Assembly: GCA_015179025.1 (NCBI GenBank)
Contig: WHUX01000773.1
Coordinates: 1-11,245 of the forward strand
Origin: Terfezia claveryi
Taxonomy: Eukaryota; Ascomycota; Pezizomycetes; Pezizales; Pezizaceae
Direction of reading: 5' to 3'
DNA: 11,245 bases
Shown: positions 1 to 7,330 of the stretch, piece by piece
Position numbering within the stretch: the stretch's first letter is position 1
Layout of the letters: each line of letters starts with the position of its first letter
Program-made: the position numbers and the translations under genes
The notes under the pieces: generated by a model
What the model saw: only the letters and a program-made list of their open reading frames with translations
Database searches by the model: none
What the model was told of the DNA's origin: nothing

Positions 1-686
1 CATGTATTCGGAGTCGGCCTTCAAATTCCCGGGCTCCTTTAGAGCCTATTGAGTCATATTATATATTAGAGCGAGTTCAGATCGACCTAGTCGATATGAG
101 AGCCATACCTCATAATGGGAACCATTGGATTTTACATATTAAAGACCACTTTTCCAAATATAGCTTTCTTTATCCTCTTCTCGATAAAACAGCAGCTGGA
201 GTTACTAAGTATATTGTTCAATGAATAGGGATTGTTAGAGTTCCTTACATACTACAGTGTAATAATGGAGCTGAGTTCAAAAGCATTCTCTTAGATTTAT
301 TGAGGAAATATGGGGTCAAAATAATCAATGGTAGGCCACAACATCCACAAACATAGGAGCTGGTTGAACAGGCTAATAGAGTCATGAAGACCAAGTTACG
401 TTATTGGCTTGCAGACCATGATAGCCAGGGCTGAAGTGATGCACTGCCGGATATTGCTCTTAGTATGAACAGACAAAGCCACTCATCGTTAGGTGGCAAA
501 ATGCTCTATAAGATATTTTATAACTGGAAGCCTGGATAGGAGGACTGAGTTACAGTGGATCCTATTGCACAGCTGGATAATATTGAGGATGAGGTTTTCG
601 ATGAGGTTTTTCAAGTAGGAACTGGGATTTGATACCATGTGTATAAACTAGAGATTTTATTAATATTTTTTCTAGCTATCACCTCT

Positions 687-896
687 AAGCATAGCACCTC
701 TGAGTACAGTACCCCCAAGCATAGTACTCTTAAGCACAGCACCTCTGAGCACAGCACCCTCAAGCACAGAACCTACAAGCACAGTACCCCCAAGCACAGT
801 ACCCCTGAGCACAGCATTCTTGAGCACAGCACTTCCGAGCACAGGACTCTGGAGCATAATACCCTTAAGTACAACACTCCCGAGCACAGTAACCCC
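687..896 (+). repeat. 15-bp coding minisatellite, 14 units
   Basis: Fourteen consecutive 15-bp units each encode five residues of the form K/E-H/Y-S-T-x (for example KHSTS, EHSTL). The array lies in frame between the integrase core and the C-terminal part of the decayed integrase, so it is a low-complexity hydrophilic linker. Most differences between units are single-base changes, and all units keep length 15, so the frame was never broken. Stop-free stretches on the opposite strand here are by-products of the repeat. Confidence 0.9.
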
Positions 897-941
897 CCCC
901 AGAGCTACTTACTCTCAATTGATCCAGTATTGTTGGAGACT

Positions 942-1121
942 ACTGCAGCGACTCTAGAAGCTACTGCTATAGCGACTCCAGAGGCTACTGCTATAGCGAC
1001 TCTAAAGGCTACTGCTATAGTAACTCCAGAAGCTACTGCTATAATGACTCCAGAGGCAACTGCTGTAGTAACTCTAGAGGCTACTGCTATAGCGACTCTG
1101 GAGGCTACTGCTACTATGCCT
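942..1121 (+). repeat. 24-bp coding minisatellite, about 7.5 units
   Basis: Tandem 24-bp units encode eight residues of the form T-A-I-A-T-P/L-E-A. A 21-bp first unit starts at 942, six full units run 963-1106, and a partial unit follows. The array is in frame with the 15-bp array just upstream and extends the low-complexity linker of the integrase relic. Units differ mainly by single substitutions. The reverse-strand open frame across 905-1138 is a repeat artefact. Confidence 0.9.
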
Positions 1122-1413
1122 CCTACTATTCTACTCACAGAAGCAGAGGAATCAATACTGTCTATAGCCCAAAAAACTCAGGATCAAATGGCCAATCGTT
1201 ATAATAAATGATTTATTATTGACTCCTTTGAGCCCTATACAGTTGTTTCCCTGCACATTCCTACATAAGACTGGGGTACTTTAGACCATACTAGACTATA
1301 TGCTCGAGTTATAGGCCAGCTACACTCTGGTAGATATCAACTATAGATAGAGTATGGTATATTGGATCGATTATATCCAACCGGTAAACTCAACCAGGTT
1401 CCTGAGCTTGTGG

Positions 1414-1469
1414 GTAAGTGTCTTATCCCTATTGTCAGCTTGATTTTCTTTTACTTATGCTTTCTCCAG
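1414..1469 (+). other. Spliceosomal intron in the integrase relic
   Basis: A 56-bp segment starts GTAAGT and ends with a pyrimidine-rich run into CTCCAG, a typical size and structure for a filamentous-fungal intron. Removing it joins the frame of exon 1 (codon starts divisible by three) to a second frame that reads 39 further codons to its first stop and then the cysteine-rich tail. Unspliced, the upstream frame soon loses recognisable protein character. A branch-point-like TTGATT or CTTAT lies 15-35 bp before the acceptor. It is inferred from sequence only. Confidence 0.6.
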
Positions 1470-1561
1470 CTACAACTTTGGATCTCATAAGTAATTCATC
1501 AGTAATCACACTCCGGTGCGCTGCTACTCTAGCCTCTCAAATAACAGAGGTGCTTCTATAC

Positions 1562-1651
1562 TGTACTTGCAGCAATAGCTCTACCTATTAAATCAAATGG
1601 TGCAAGTACTTCAAATCTGGCTCTAGATGCACTAACTATTGCCAACGGGGC
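1562..1651 (+). other. CXC/tesmin-like cysteine-rich segment (part of the integrase relic)
   Basis: Exon 2 reads C-T-C, then after ten codons including a stop K-W-C-K-Y-F, then G-S-R-C-T-N-Y-C. The spacing matches the first half of the CXC (CRC/tesmin) metal-binding domain, whose usual form is CxC...C...YCxCF...G..C...CxC. Two expected cysteines read Y, which is a single G-to-A change each. CXC domains bind zinc and often DNA, so a role in target or element-end recognition is plausible but inferred. Confidence 0.5.
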
Positions 1652-1941
1652 AAGGACCGCTTGGGTGATCAGGCTAAGGCATGTCTAAACCTCGCTGCCC
1701 TTGAGGAGTGTAATACTCGCACTGTAGTCTCACACTCTACACTTGTACCTTCAGGCTCTACCTCCATAACTCATCGTTCCTCCTGACTTACTGCTTCGGT
1801 GTCTAATTCAGCTGGTAGGGATAATTTAATAGATAGTATAGTAGTCTGAAGAACTTGATTTATGTTCTTTTATTTATCTGTTTTTTTTTTAGATCATACT
1901 ACTGCTTGTTATATTTATTTGTATCTTGTGTATATATGTCT

Positions 1942-2018
1942 GGTTATTTTGCTTGGTTATTTTGCTTGGTTATTTTGCTTGGTTGTTTCACTTGGTTGTT
2001 TCAGTTCGTTGTTTCTCC
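1942..2018. repeat. 13-bp tandem repeat, about six units
   Basis: Three identical copies of GGTTATTTTGCTT (1942-1980) are followed by two diverged copies, GGTTGTTTCACTT and GGTTGTTTCAGTT (1981-2006), and a partial sixth. It lies about 90 bp past the end of the integrase relic in non-coding sequence. The T-rich composition could be part of a 3' untranslated region, but no function is visible. Confidence 0.85.
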
Positions 2019-2040
2019 TACATAGATAGATAGTTCTGTA

Positions 2041-2070
2041 TGCAATAATTTTGTCCGGCTTGCAATAATT
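2041..2070. repeat. Short direct repeat TGCAATAATT, 20-bp spacing
   Basis: The decamer TGCAATAATT occurs at 2041-2050 and again at 2061-2070, with the spacer TTGTCCGGCT. It sits between the 13-bp tandem repeat and the palindrome cluster. It may be regulatory repeats within an LTR or untranslated region, but nothing else supports a function. Confidence 0.5.
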
Positions 2071-2098
2071 ATGCTAGAAAATTATTCCACCACTGGAT

Positions 2099-2206
2099 GG
2101 GACGGTCACTAGTACCAAAGCTGGGTGGGACGTCCCACCCAGCTTTAGCGTCCCACAGGCGTATCGGACGTCCCACTCGTGGGCGGGACGCACCGCTCTA
2201 TGGGAC
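2099..2206. repeat. GGGAC/GTCCC motif cluster with a perfect 30-bp palindrome
   Basis: Positions 2117-2146 form a perfect palindrome of two 15-bp arms with no spacer, centred on GGGACGTCCC at 2127-2136. The core word GGGAC or its complement recurs at 2099, 2150, 2170, 2185 and 2202. The pair at 2170-2189 can itself form a stem (GTCCC ... GGGAC). The cluster is much richer in G+C than the T-rich DNA before it. Such clusters can be transposon subterminal repeats, protein-binding sites or extrudable hairpins. The sequence alone does not say which. Confidence 0.85.
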
Positions 2207-2334
2207 AGAACACACCCTGAGTTTCTAAATTGCTGCCTTTGAGTCGTTTTGGCAGCTTTTGAATTCCACTAGAAACCTGATTGTAGGAAGGTACTTTATC
2301 TTGAACAATTCAATACTCAAATGGTGGCGGAACG
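2207..2334 (+). other. Possible LTR 3' end with primer-binding-site-like TGGTGGCGGAACG
   Basis: TGGTGGCGGAACG at 2322-2334 begins with TGG, the complement of a tRNA 3' CCA, and directly follows ...CAATACTCAA. This resembles the junction between a 5' LTR (ending CA) and a primer-binding site. No matching upstream TG end, second LTR copy or gag reading frame could be found, so the stretch may equally be unrelated non-coding DNA. No gene is seen in it. Confidence 0.2.
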
Positions 2335-2690
2335 CATCCTCGAGTGAGGGGCCCCTGGTCTCCTCCCCCCATCATTCCCTTAATCTAGATACATGTCTGT
2401 CCGCTCCCATCCCTGGTTGAATATATGGCAAGTTGAATACCTACCCAGCTGAGGTACCTAAAATACGTTGCTCTTCCTCCACCAACAAAATCTCTGCCTT
2501 CATCCACATAAGACGAGGTTTCTTATAAGTCGTGTATAGCTGTCCCCTGTAGGGGGGACAGGGAGATGATATTGTGATTGATCCCGGGATATCCCGAGGA
2601 GGGAATCCCCGTAGCTGACGACCGAGTCGTTTAACTTGTCAACATTATGTTGGAAGATTTTTTTGAACAATACTCATTACTCCTACTCCG
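2335..2690. other. Non-coding stretch with two GC-rich inverted repeats
   Basis: No convincing reading frame was found. Two structures stand out. One is a hairpin at 2540-2561 with eight-base arms CTGTCCCC/GGGGACAG and a six-base loop. The other is the perfect 12-bp palindrome CGGGATATCCCG at 2585-2596. The right end merges into the 5'-truncated LINE. The stretch may be degraded upstream LINE sequence or the inner part of an LTR element. Confidence 0.4.
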
Positions 2691-3684
2691 ATTCGGTCCC
2701 ATTACTGTACGTTGGCGGAGGCCGCAACAGAGGACGACCTTAGGTGAGATTCCGACAAGGGAGGCAGACTAGACTTTCACAACAAGGTTCCGACGTAATT
2801 TTGTCTTGGAATCCAGGTCATGAGCGACTTCTCCTGGGATGAGCACATCAATCACCGGATAGATAAGGCAGCCCACCTCTTCCGAGTCCTAAGGCTAGGG
2901 AACTCCAATGGTGTAATGAGTCCATAGCCCTTTACATCGGGGCCAACCGAACGATTTTCCTTGGGCGCGGAGAGCTCTTTAACAGACCCGGCGTACCTTC
3001 GAAGCTGGAGCCGGTGCGGAGGCTGGAGTAACTCCAGGCGATGTACATCGCTCTCCGCATTGGATCCTATATGATCGCAATCCTCCCGGAATCGTGGGCC
3101 ACGGTCCAGACGGTCCACAATTTAATCAAAGGCTCACCCGCGAGGTCCGGGATTGATATGAATATCAAGGAGACTCTCTCCGAATTCGCCAACTTAAGGA
3201 TGTGAGGATTTCGTAGGTCAGTGGCCATCGGCATAGAGGGCAATGCGAAGGTTGACCAGAGGGGTTCCTTCGGGTCATGCCTACGAGTGCCCACAGGCAC
3301 AGTACGTACAGCTATGCATGGAGGAGTAGGCGCCGCCTCTAAGGCCGTACGGAAGAAAGTGAGGAGGCGGGTTATGGGTCACGGAGGTGGGAATGGTACA
3401 GACGCGGACTGTCAGCCTATACTTGGACGCGAACCGACAAGGCACCTCAGAAGAGCGGGTTACAACATATCGCGAAGTCAGACACCAAGGTATAGCGCTG
3501 CGGCCACCCGGTAGAGGACTCTCGATACTTCATGTTCGAATGCCCCTGGTTCGGACGAGTAAGAGCCCTCCTCTTGGGAAACAATTTGGAAGAGTTAGAG
3601 AAAATGGATTGGAAGAAAGAGGGCGAGGAGAGTTTTGAGGCCAGGGAGGCCTTCTTCAGCTACTTATATGAAGAGCTCACTTGA
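2690..3684 (+). pseudogene. 5'-truncated Tad1-like LINE ORF2: RT end, RNase H, terminal zinc motif
   Basis: This is the 3' part of a non-LTR retrotransposon polyprotein, which copies element RNA into the target site by target-primed reverse transcription. In order, across several frames, it shows a K-x-x-x-L-x-F-H-N-K motif of the RT palm/thumb (about 2753-2787) and LGIQVMSDFSWDEHINHRIDKAA (about 2805-2870). An RNase H segment follows, with LQAMYIALRI near 3034-3060 and GIEGNAKVDQ near 3230-3259. A terminal segment CGH...YFMFECPWF (about 3498-3560) has the Cys/His spacing typical of LINE ORF2 ends, and a lysine/glutamate-rich end stops at TGA 3682-3684. At least three frameshifts and several stops (for example TGA after LRM near 3201) break it. 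The endonuclease and catalytic RT motifs are missing, consistent with the 5' truncation common in LINE insertions. Short open frames at 3221-3514 and 3387-3638 are fragments or shadows of it. Confidence 0.75.
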
Positions 3685-3894
3685 TCTGGTTCCCCCCGCC
3701 CTATTCGAATTACCGTATTAGTTCGAGAGTAAGAATGCTGTCATACTAACAAACGGGCGGTCGGAGGGGCCTTAAATTTACTATCATATATACGATACTA
3801 GCTTAAACACGGGGTACTTTCTTATAAAAGAAGAGGAGGGGGGACAAAAACAAGGCGGGAACAAAAAGGAATTCTGGAACTACATCGACAGTAG
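3685..3894 (+). other. Probable LINE 3' untranslated tail and flank
   Basis: About 210 bp follow the LINE stop codon with no open frame of interest on the plus strand. It begins with a C-rich run (CCCCCCGCCC), has a GGGCGG...GGAGGGG segment near 3754-3769, and then becomes A+T-rich. A clear poly-A or short tandem tail that would mark the LINE end was not found, though an A/G-rich stretch at 3825-3870 could be a decayed one. Confidence 0.35.
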
Positions 3895-4206
3895 CATAAT
3901 TGATATCTTTTACACAATCTCCTCTCCAAGCGTAATTGTAGCATATTACGTAGCCTCTTCTTCAGTAATGTAATCTCCATGCCCATTGTCACTTCCATCC
4001 GCTTCATCCTCATCATCCACAATCTCGAGGTCGGAACTTTCATCCTCTATGTCTGTTGGCAGGTCGAGTTGGTCTTTAGACTCAAGAGGTAGTTGCCAGT
4101 CAGGGACTGTATAGTTTAAGATTTCTTCAATATAGATCTCCAAGTCTGCCATGACATCAATTGGGACAGTAATTCCACATTTGAAATAAGCGAGTCTAAG
4201 AGGTAT
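3895..4206 (-). pseudogene. Unidentified acidic protein fragment
   Basis: A minus-strand frame reads from just after a stop near 4207, through PLRLAYFKCGITVPIDV, and past the first methionine at 4152. It continues MADLEIYIEEILNYTVPDWQ into a strongly acidic tail rich in D and E, with a TAA at 3946-3948. In the same frame it reads on briefly to another TAA. Two possibilities fit. It could be a short gene starting at 4152, with a TATA-like ATATATATA about 65 bp upstream. Or it could be the C-terminal end of a longer transposon protein whose upstream part is lost in the A+T-rich block. The in-frame sequence upstream of the methionine looks protein-like, which favours the second. The hydrophobic/charged alternation suggests a helix followed by a disordered acidic tail. 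No family was recognised. The overlapping frame 3822-4043 is a shadow. Confidence 0.35.
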
Positions 4207-5081
4207 TAGCTAAGTATATATATAGGCGGATTTTTAAGATTGAGCTTACAATTAAATTATAGTTGGCAGATATGAATTTCTATGCTGTTACTATATATTT
4301 GTTAATAAGAATTTGCAATTAGAAAGCTATATATTTATTTTCCATCCAATTGTTAAGATTTATAGTATTATAATATTTTATAAAGTTGTTTTTTAAATAG
4401 TATATAAACTATTGTATCTAATAGTTATATAAAGGCTTATACTAAAAGTTTTTTCTACCTATCTATTTAGGTAATATATATATACATGCATACTAATATA
4501 TATACATATTTATATATATAGTATAGGACCTATGCAAGCTTATTTATCTATAATTAGGATATATATAACTTTATATATATATAAAACTACTAGGTATATA
4601 TATAACTACTAGTACAACTCCTTAGTATATATATTATTTATTCTACAATATCTAATAGCTCTAATACTAACTAGACTACTAATAGTCTAACTATTATAGA
4701 TTTCCTTTTAGTTTTCTATACTAGATACAAAACTATTCTTACTTAATAGACTTACTTCTAATAGTAATAGTAGTAAGAAGTATACTTTATATAAAATGAT
4801 GTTTTAGTTTCTTCTCAAGAACTTTGCTTACTTATATTATCTTTAGTGGTACTTTTCTGTTTTGATATAGAATTATAATATTAATAGGATCAATACTAAT
4901 AATTTGATTAGTCCCTAAAAATCTAGTAGATATTCTAAATTATATGAGATATAATAAGAAGAATTATTAGAAGAATAATAGGCTAGTACTAGCTTCTAAA
5001 AACTTTAAGTAAGGTAGAAAAACAACTGACTATCTTTATAAATACTAATAAAAAAATTTAGCTTAAAGATTTTTTTAAAAA

Positions 5082-5193
5082 GAATACTCTTACTTTTACT
5101 AAAAGAGTACTTTCTCTTTCTTTAAAAGGAATACTCTTGCTTTTATAAAGGGCTCTCTTTCTAAATACTTTTATATTAATGAAAAATACTCTT
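5082..5193. repeat. Decayed repeat of about 50 bp carrying GAATACTCTT
   Basis: The word GAATACTCTT occurs at 5082-5091 and 5129-5138, and a variant AAATACTCTT at 5184-5193. Each is followed by T-rich, AAAGAG-containing sequence. Spacings are 47 and 55 bp. These may be three copies of a decayed tandem repeat inside the A+T-rich block. Confidence 0.4.
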
Positions 5194-5340
5194 TTTTAAA
5201 GAGAAAAAGCTCTCTTTAAAGTAGTAGAACTATTTTTAAAGAGAAGGTTTTTTATAATAACTAAGTAAAGTAGAGACTTATTTGTTTTGAGAGGAAGAGG
5301 ATAGCTCTAGTAAGTAGTAAGTTAAACAAGAAGATTAATA

Positions 5341-5465
5341 TTAATAATAAAAGGTATATCTTGAAAAAAAAGAGAGAAAAATATAAATAAAAAGGAAAAG
5401 TAGAGAGAAATATGTAGTAAAAAGGATAAAGAAAAATATAAAAGGAAAGTAAAGATAAATAGTAC
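5341..5465. other. Purine-rich plus-strand tract
   Basis: About 125 bp on the plus strand are dominated by A and G with very few C (AAAAAAAAGAGAGAAAAA, AAAAGGAAAAGTAGAGAG and similar). This gives a strong purine/pyrimidine strand bias not seen in the surrounding alternating AT sequence. It explains the low-complexity reverse-strand open frame at 5261-5467. It could be a decayed poly-A-like tail or simple-sequence tract. Confidence 0.5.
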
Positions 5466-5570
5466 AAAAGTGGAAGTATTATAACTTATTAACTTTTATA
5501 GAATCCTTTTATACTATCTTATAAACCTTCTACTAGCCTTCTTTAAAATAGTAATTATATACTCTTCCAT

Positions 5571-5618
5571 TCTAGTCATAAGCTAGATATCTAGTCATAA
5601 GTTAGATATCTAGTATAT
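5571..5618. repeat. 19-bp tandem duplication
   Basis: TCTAGTCATAAGCTAGATA (5571-5589) is followed directly by the same 19 bases with one C-to-T change (5590-5608), then a partial third copy TCTAGTATAT. The single difference makes this one of the few clearly recent events in the A+T-rich block. Confidence 0.85.
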
Positions 5619-6786
5619 TTAGAGCTTCTAATTAGCTAAATATTAATACTTCCCTAAATCTAACCTATATATGATGATAAGGCCTAAATTTTATATATAT
5701 GGTATATATTTATATATAATTTATAGTTTTGTATATTTAAGAAGTTATATATATTCTAATATAAATAAATAAGGTTATATAGACTCTATACTACCGATAT
5801 AAATATATATATATTTAAGTTACCTCAAGAGATAAGTAGAAATAACTTATTATATGAGCTTCTATACTAAACATATATATTAAAAAGAATTGTAATTGAA
5901 ATTATATATATATTCTTTATTGTTTTTTTAATACTTAATGTTTTTTAATGTTTACAAAGATTTCAACTAGTATTTTATATAATATACTAAATATTTTATA
6001 TATTTTCTAACTTTTACTAGGATTTAAGTTAAGTTAAAGTTATAGTTTTATTTACTTATATATAAACTTAAATATTAACTACTACTTATTATAATTATAT
6101 ACTTAGTTTTATTTTAAAAGTCAAATAGATTTTTATATAACTTTTATTATTATTACTATTATATTTATTATTACCTAAAATTATAAATCATGGAGAAATA
6201 ATTATAGCTAAATTTGTATTTTTTTTTTAAAAAACTTATTTGTAATATAGAATATTTTTTATTATGTATATAATTACTTATATATTTTATATTTTCTATA
6301 TTACTATTATATTATGTAAGTATATCTCTTAATTAAAGAACTATTTTACTATTACTTATTACTTTATAAGTACCTATAGTAAGTAAAATTTACTATAGAA
6401 AATTCTATGGAACTTATTATATAAATATATTCTTATATAGCCTACATAACCTTTAGTATAGTATACAACATTAAGTAATATATTATCTTTTATTTAATTT
6501 AATTCCATAGTTATTAGATTTCAGATAAAAAAAAATAGGTACTAGATTGCTTTTAGAATTTAAAAGTATATAGAAGTAAATAAGCACTAACAAGCCAGTT
6601 TATATACTAATTAGATAAAATTTATATAGTTTGGATAGTATAAAGTTACAAATAATAGATTATAATAGTTAATTACTATTCTCTAGTAGAATATCTTATA
6701 TAGTAATTATCTTACCTTTATAATGTGGGCTCTGGGGACAAGGCAACCAAGGGGTATGCCAGGGAGAGGGCAGAGGCTAGAGCAAG

Positions 6787-6811
6787 ACACACATAGGAAT
6801 GCTATGTGTGT
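6787..6811. repeat. Perfect hairpin, 10-bp arms
   Basis: ACACACATAG (6787-6796), loop GAATG, then CTATGTGTGT (6802-6811). It lies in a plus-strand G/A-rich segment in the distal part of the proposed LTR, or just outside it if the LTR ends at 6904. Function unknown. Confidence 0.7.
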
Positions 6812-7059
6812 GACTAGGGGAAAGCTGGGATGGGAAGCAAGGGCAAGAGGCAAGAGGGGTAGAGAGCAAGGAGCATAAGACATGCGGAGGTAGTTGCCAC
6901 GTGTGTCAGAGGGGGGCAGCTGTACTGTAGAGTTATTCACGGGACGAGGCAAGACGAGGGGGTGTACAAGGGAGGTACACCTTCGCAGATAGACAAGGTC
7001 CTGTATTAGATATACAAGACGTTGGATAGGGATCCAATGACAGTACGAGGGACAGGGGC

Positions 7060-7067
7060 TATATATA
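7060..7067 (-). promoter_or_regulatory. TATA-like element in LTR A
   Basis: TATATATA is followed on the minus strand by a GC-rich GCCCCTGTCCC. It lies about 280 bp into the LTR in the element's own orientation, where the U3 promoter is expected. No start site can be proved from sequence. Confidence 0.35.
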
Positions 7068-7145
7068 CATAATTCCGGACCAGGGTAACGGAAGGAATAA
7101 GCTTCCCAAGATCACTTATTTCAGAAGCCAAGCAAGGTAACGATA

Positions 7146-7330
7146 ACCCATCACCTACAATTGCAGGTGATGATAAAGGCAACAATGTCAATAACCTATC
7201 ACTTACGTCACAGGTAATGCCGAGGACAACAATATCAATAACCCATTAACAATATTTGAACAAGCCTATTCCAGTGTTAAAACAGTATGATACCCAAACA
7301 AGCCTGTTCGACTGTCAAATCAAGACTAAG
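7146..7330. repeat. Two duplicated blocks inside LTR A
   Basis: A block of about 48 bp carrying ATCACYTAC...CAGGT and ...GACAACAAT/GGCAACAAT...CAATAACC is present at about 7146-7194 and again at about 7195-7243. A second pair, AACAAGCCTATTCCAGTGTTAAA and AACAAGCCTGTTCGACTGTCAAA, begins at 7259 and 7297, 38 bp apart. Duplicated U3 blocks often contain regulatory sites. The copies differ mainly by transitions. Confidence 0.65.

Larger units (their letters stand above)
3..1849 (+). pseudogene. Decayed KRBA2/GIN-like DDE integrase with CXC-like tail (5' end off window)
   Basis: This is the relic of a transposon or retroelement integrase, the enzyme that joins element DNA to the chromosome. One frame runs from position 3 to an intron at 1414 without a frameshift. 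It reads a Cys-containing linker, then LERVQIDLVDM (first catalytic D), ILHIKDHFSKYSFLYPL, QCNNGAEF (second catalytic position) and ELVEQANRVMKTKLRYW (catalytic E). A repeat-coded linker and a beta-rich segment ending DRLYPTGKLNQVPEL follow. Exon 2 (1470-1849) codes a CXC-like cysteine-rich tail. In-frame stops lie at 222, 354, 432, 537, 546, 630, 1209, 1266, 1344, 1589 and 1784. At least five sit where the family has W, Q or R, so a single G-to-A or C-to-T change explains them. The second catalytic residue reads N instead of D, also a G-to-A change. The family call rests on remembered resemblance to KRBA2-like integrases (GIN/Ginger/gypsy-related). The open stretch 639-1211 is only a stop-free part of this frame. 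Confidence 0.72.
4207..6723. other. A+T-rich, CpG-depleted gene desert
   Basis: About 2.5 kb of very A+T-rich DNA. Two 60-base lines counted by hand were 83 and 88 percent A+T. Reading through it, essentially one CpG is seen after the left edge (in CTACCGATAT near 5793), while TA runs and CTAG/TAGTA words are frequent. No credible gene was found. The reverse-strand open frame at 5261-5467 is low-complexity Leu/Tyr/Phe. The right edge is abrupt at the outer element's LTR. Composition fits the RIP-type A+T blocks of Pezizomycotina, in which older repeats are no longer recognisable. Confidence 0.8.

Noticed and set aside
687..1121. Regular short repeats considered as a CRISPR-like array.
   Set aside because: The repeats are head-to-tail with no unique spacers, lie within a coding frame, and the context is fungal.
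672..1138. Two reverse-strand open frames with Val/Leu/Gly and Ala/Val repeats.
   Set aside because: They are antisense readings of the 15-bp and 24-bp minisatellites, whose period keeps all frames open or closed together.
639..1211. A 190-residue open frame with a hydrophobic start and Ser/Thr/His-rich repeats, resembling a secreted repeat protein.
   Set aside because: It starts at GTG, lies between two nonsense codons of the integrase frame and reads on in that frame on both sides. It is the stop-free repeat linker, not an independent gene.
2852..3300. Reverse-strand open frames opposite the LINE.
   Set aside because: They are antisense to recognisable RT-end and RNase H sequence and show no family features.
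5261..5467. Reverse-strand 68-residue hydrophobic frame that could look like a membrane peptide.
   Set aside because: It is the complement of a purine-rich tract, and its Leu/Tyr/Phe run is a composition effect.
6707..6952. An 81-residue reverse-strand frame rich in Pro, Leu and Cys, which could be taken for a small secreted protein.
   Set aside because: It crosses the proposed LTR boundary, has no clear signal-peptide layout at its start and follows from the G/A-rich bias of the plus strand.
7006..7191. Reverse-strand 61-residue frame.
   Set aside because: It lies inside the LTR of element A across its TATA-like and repeat blocks. No protein features were seen.
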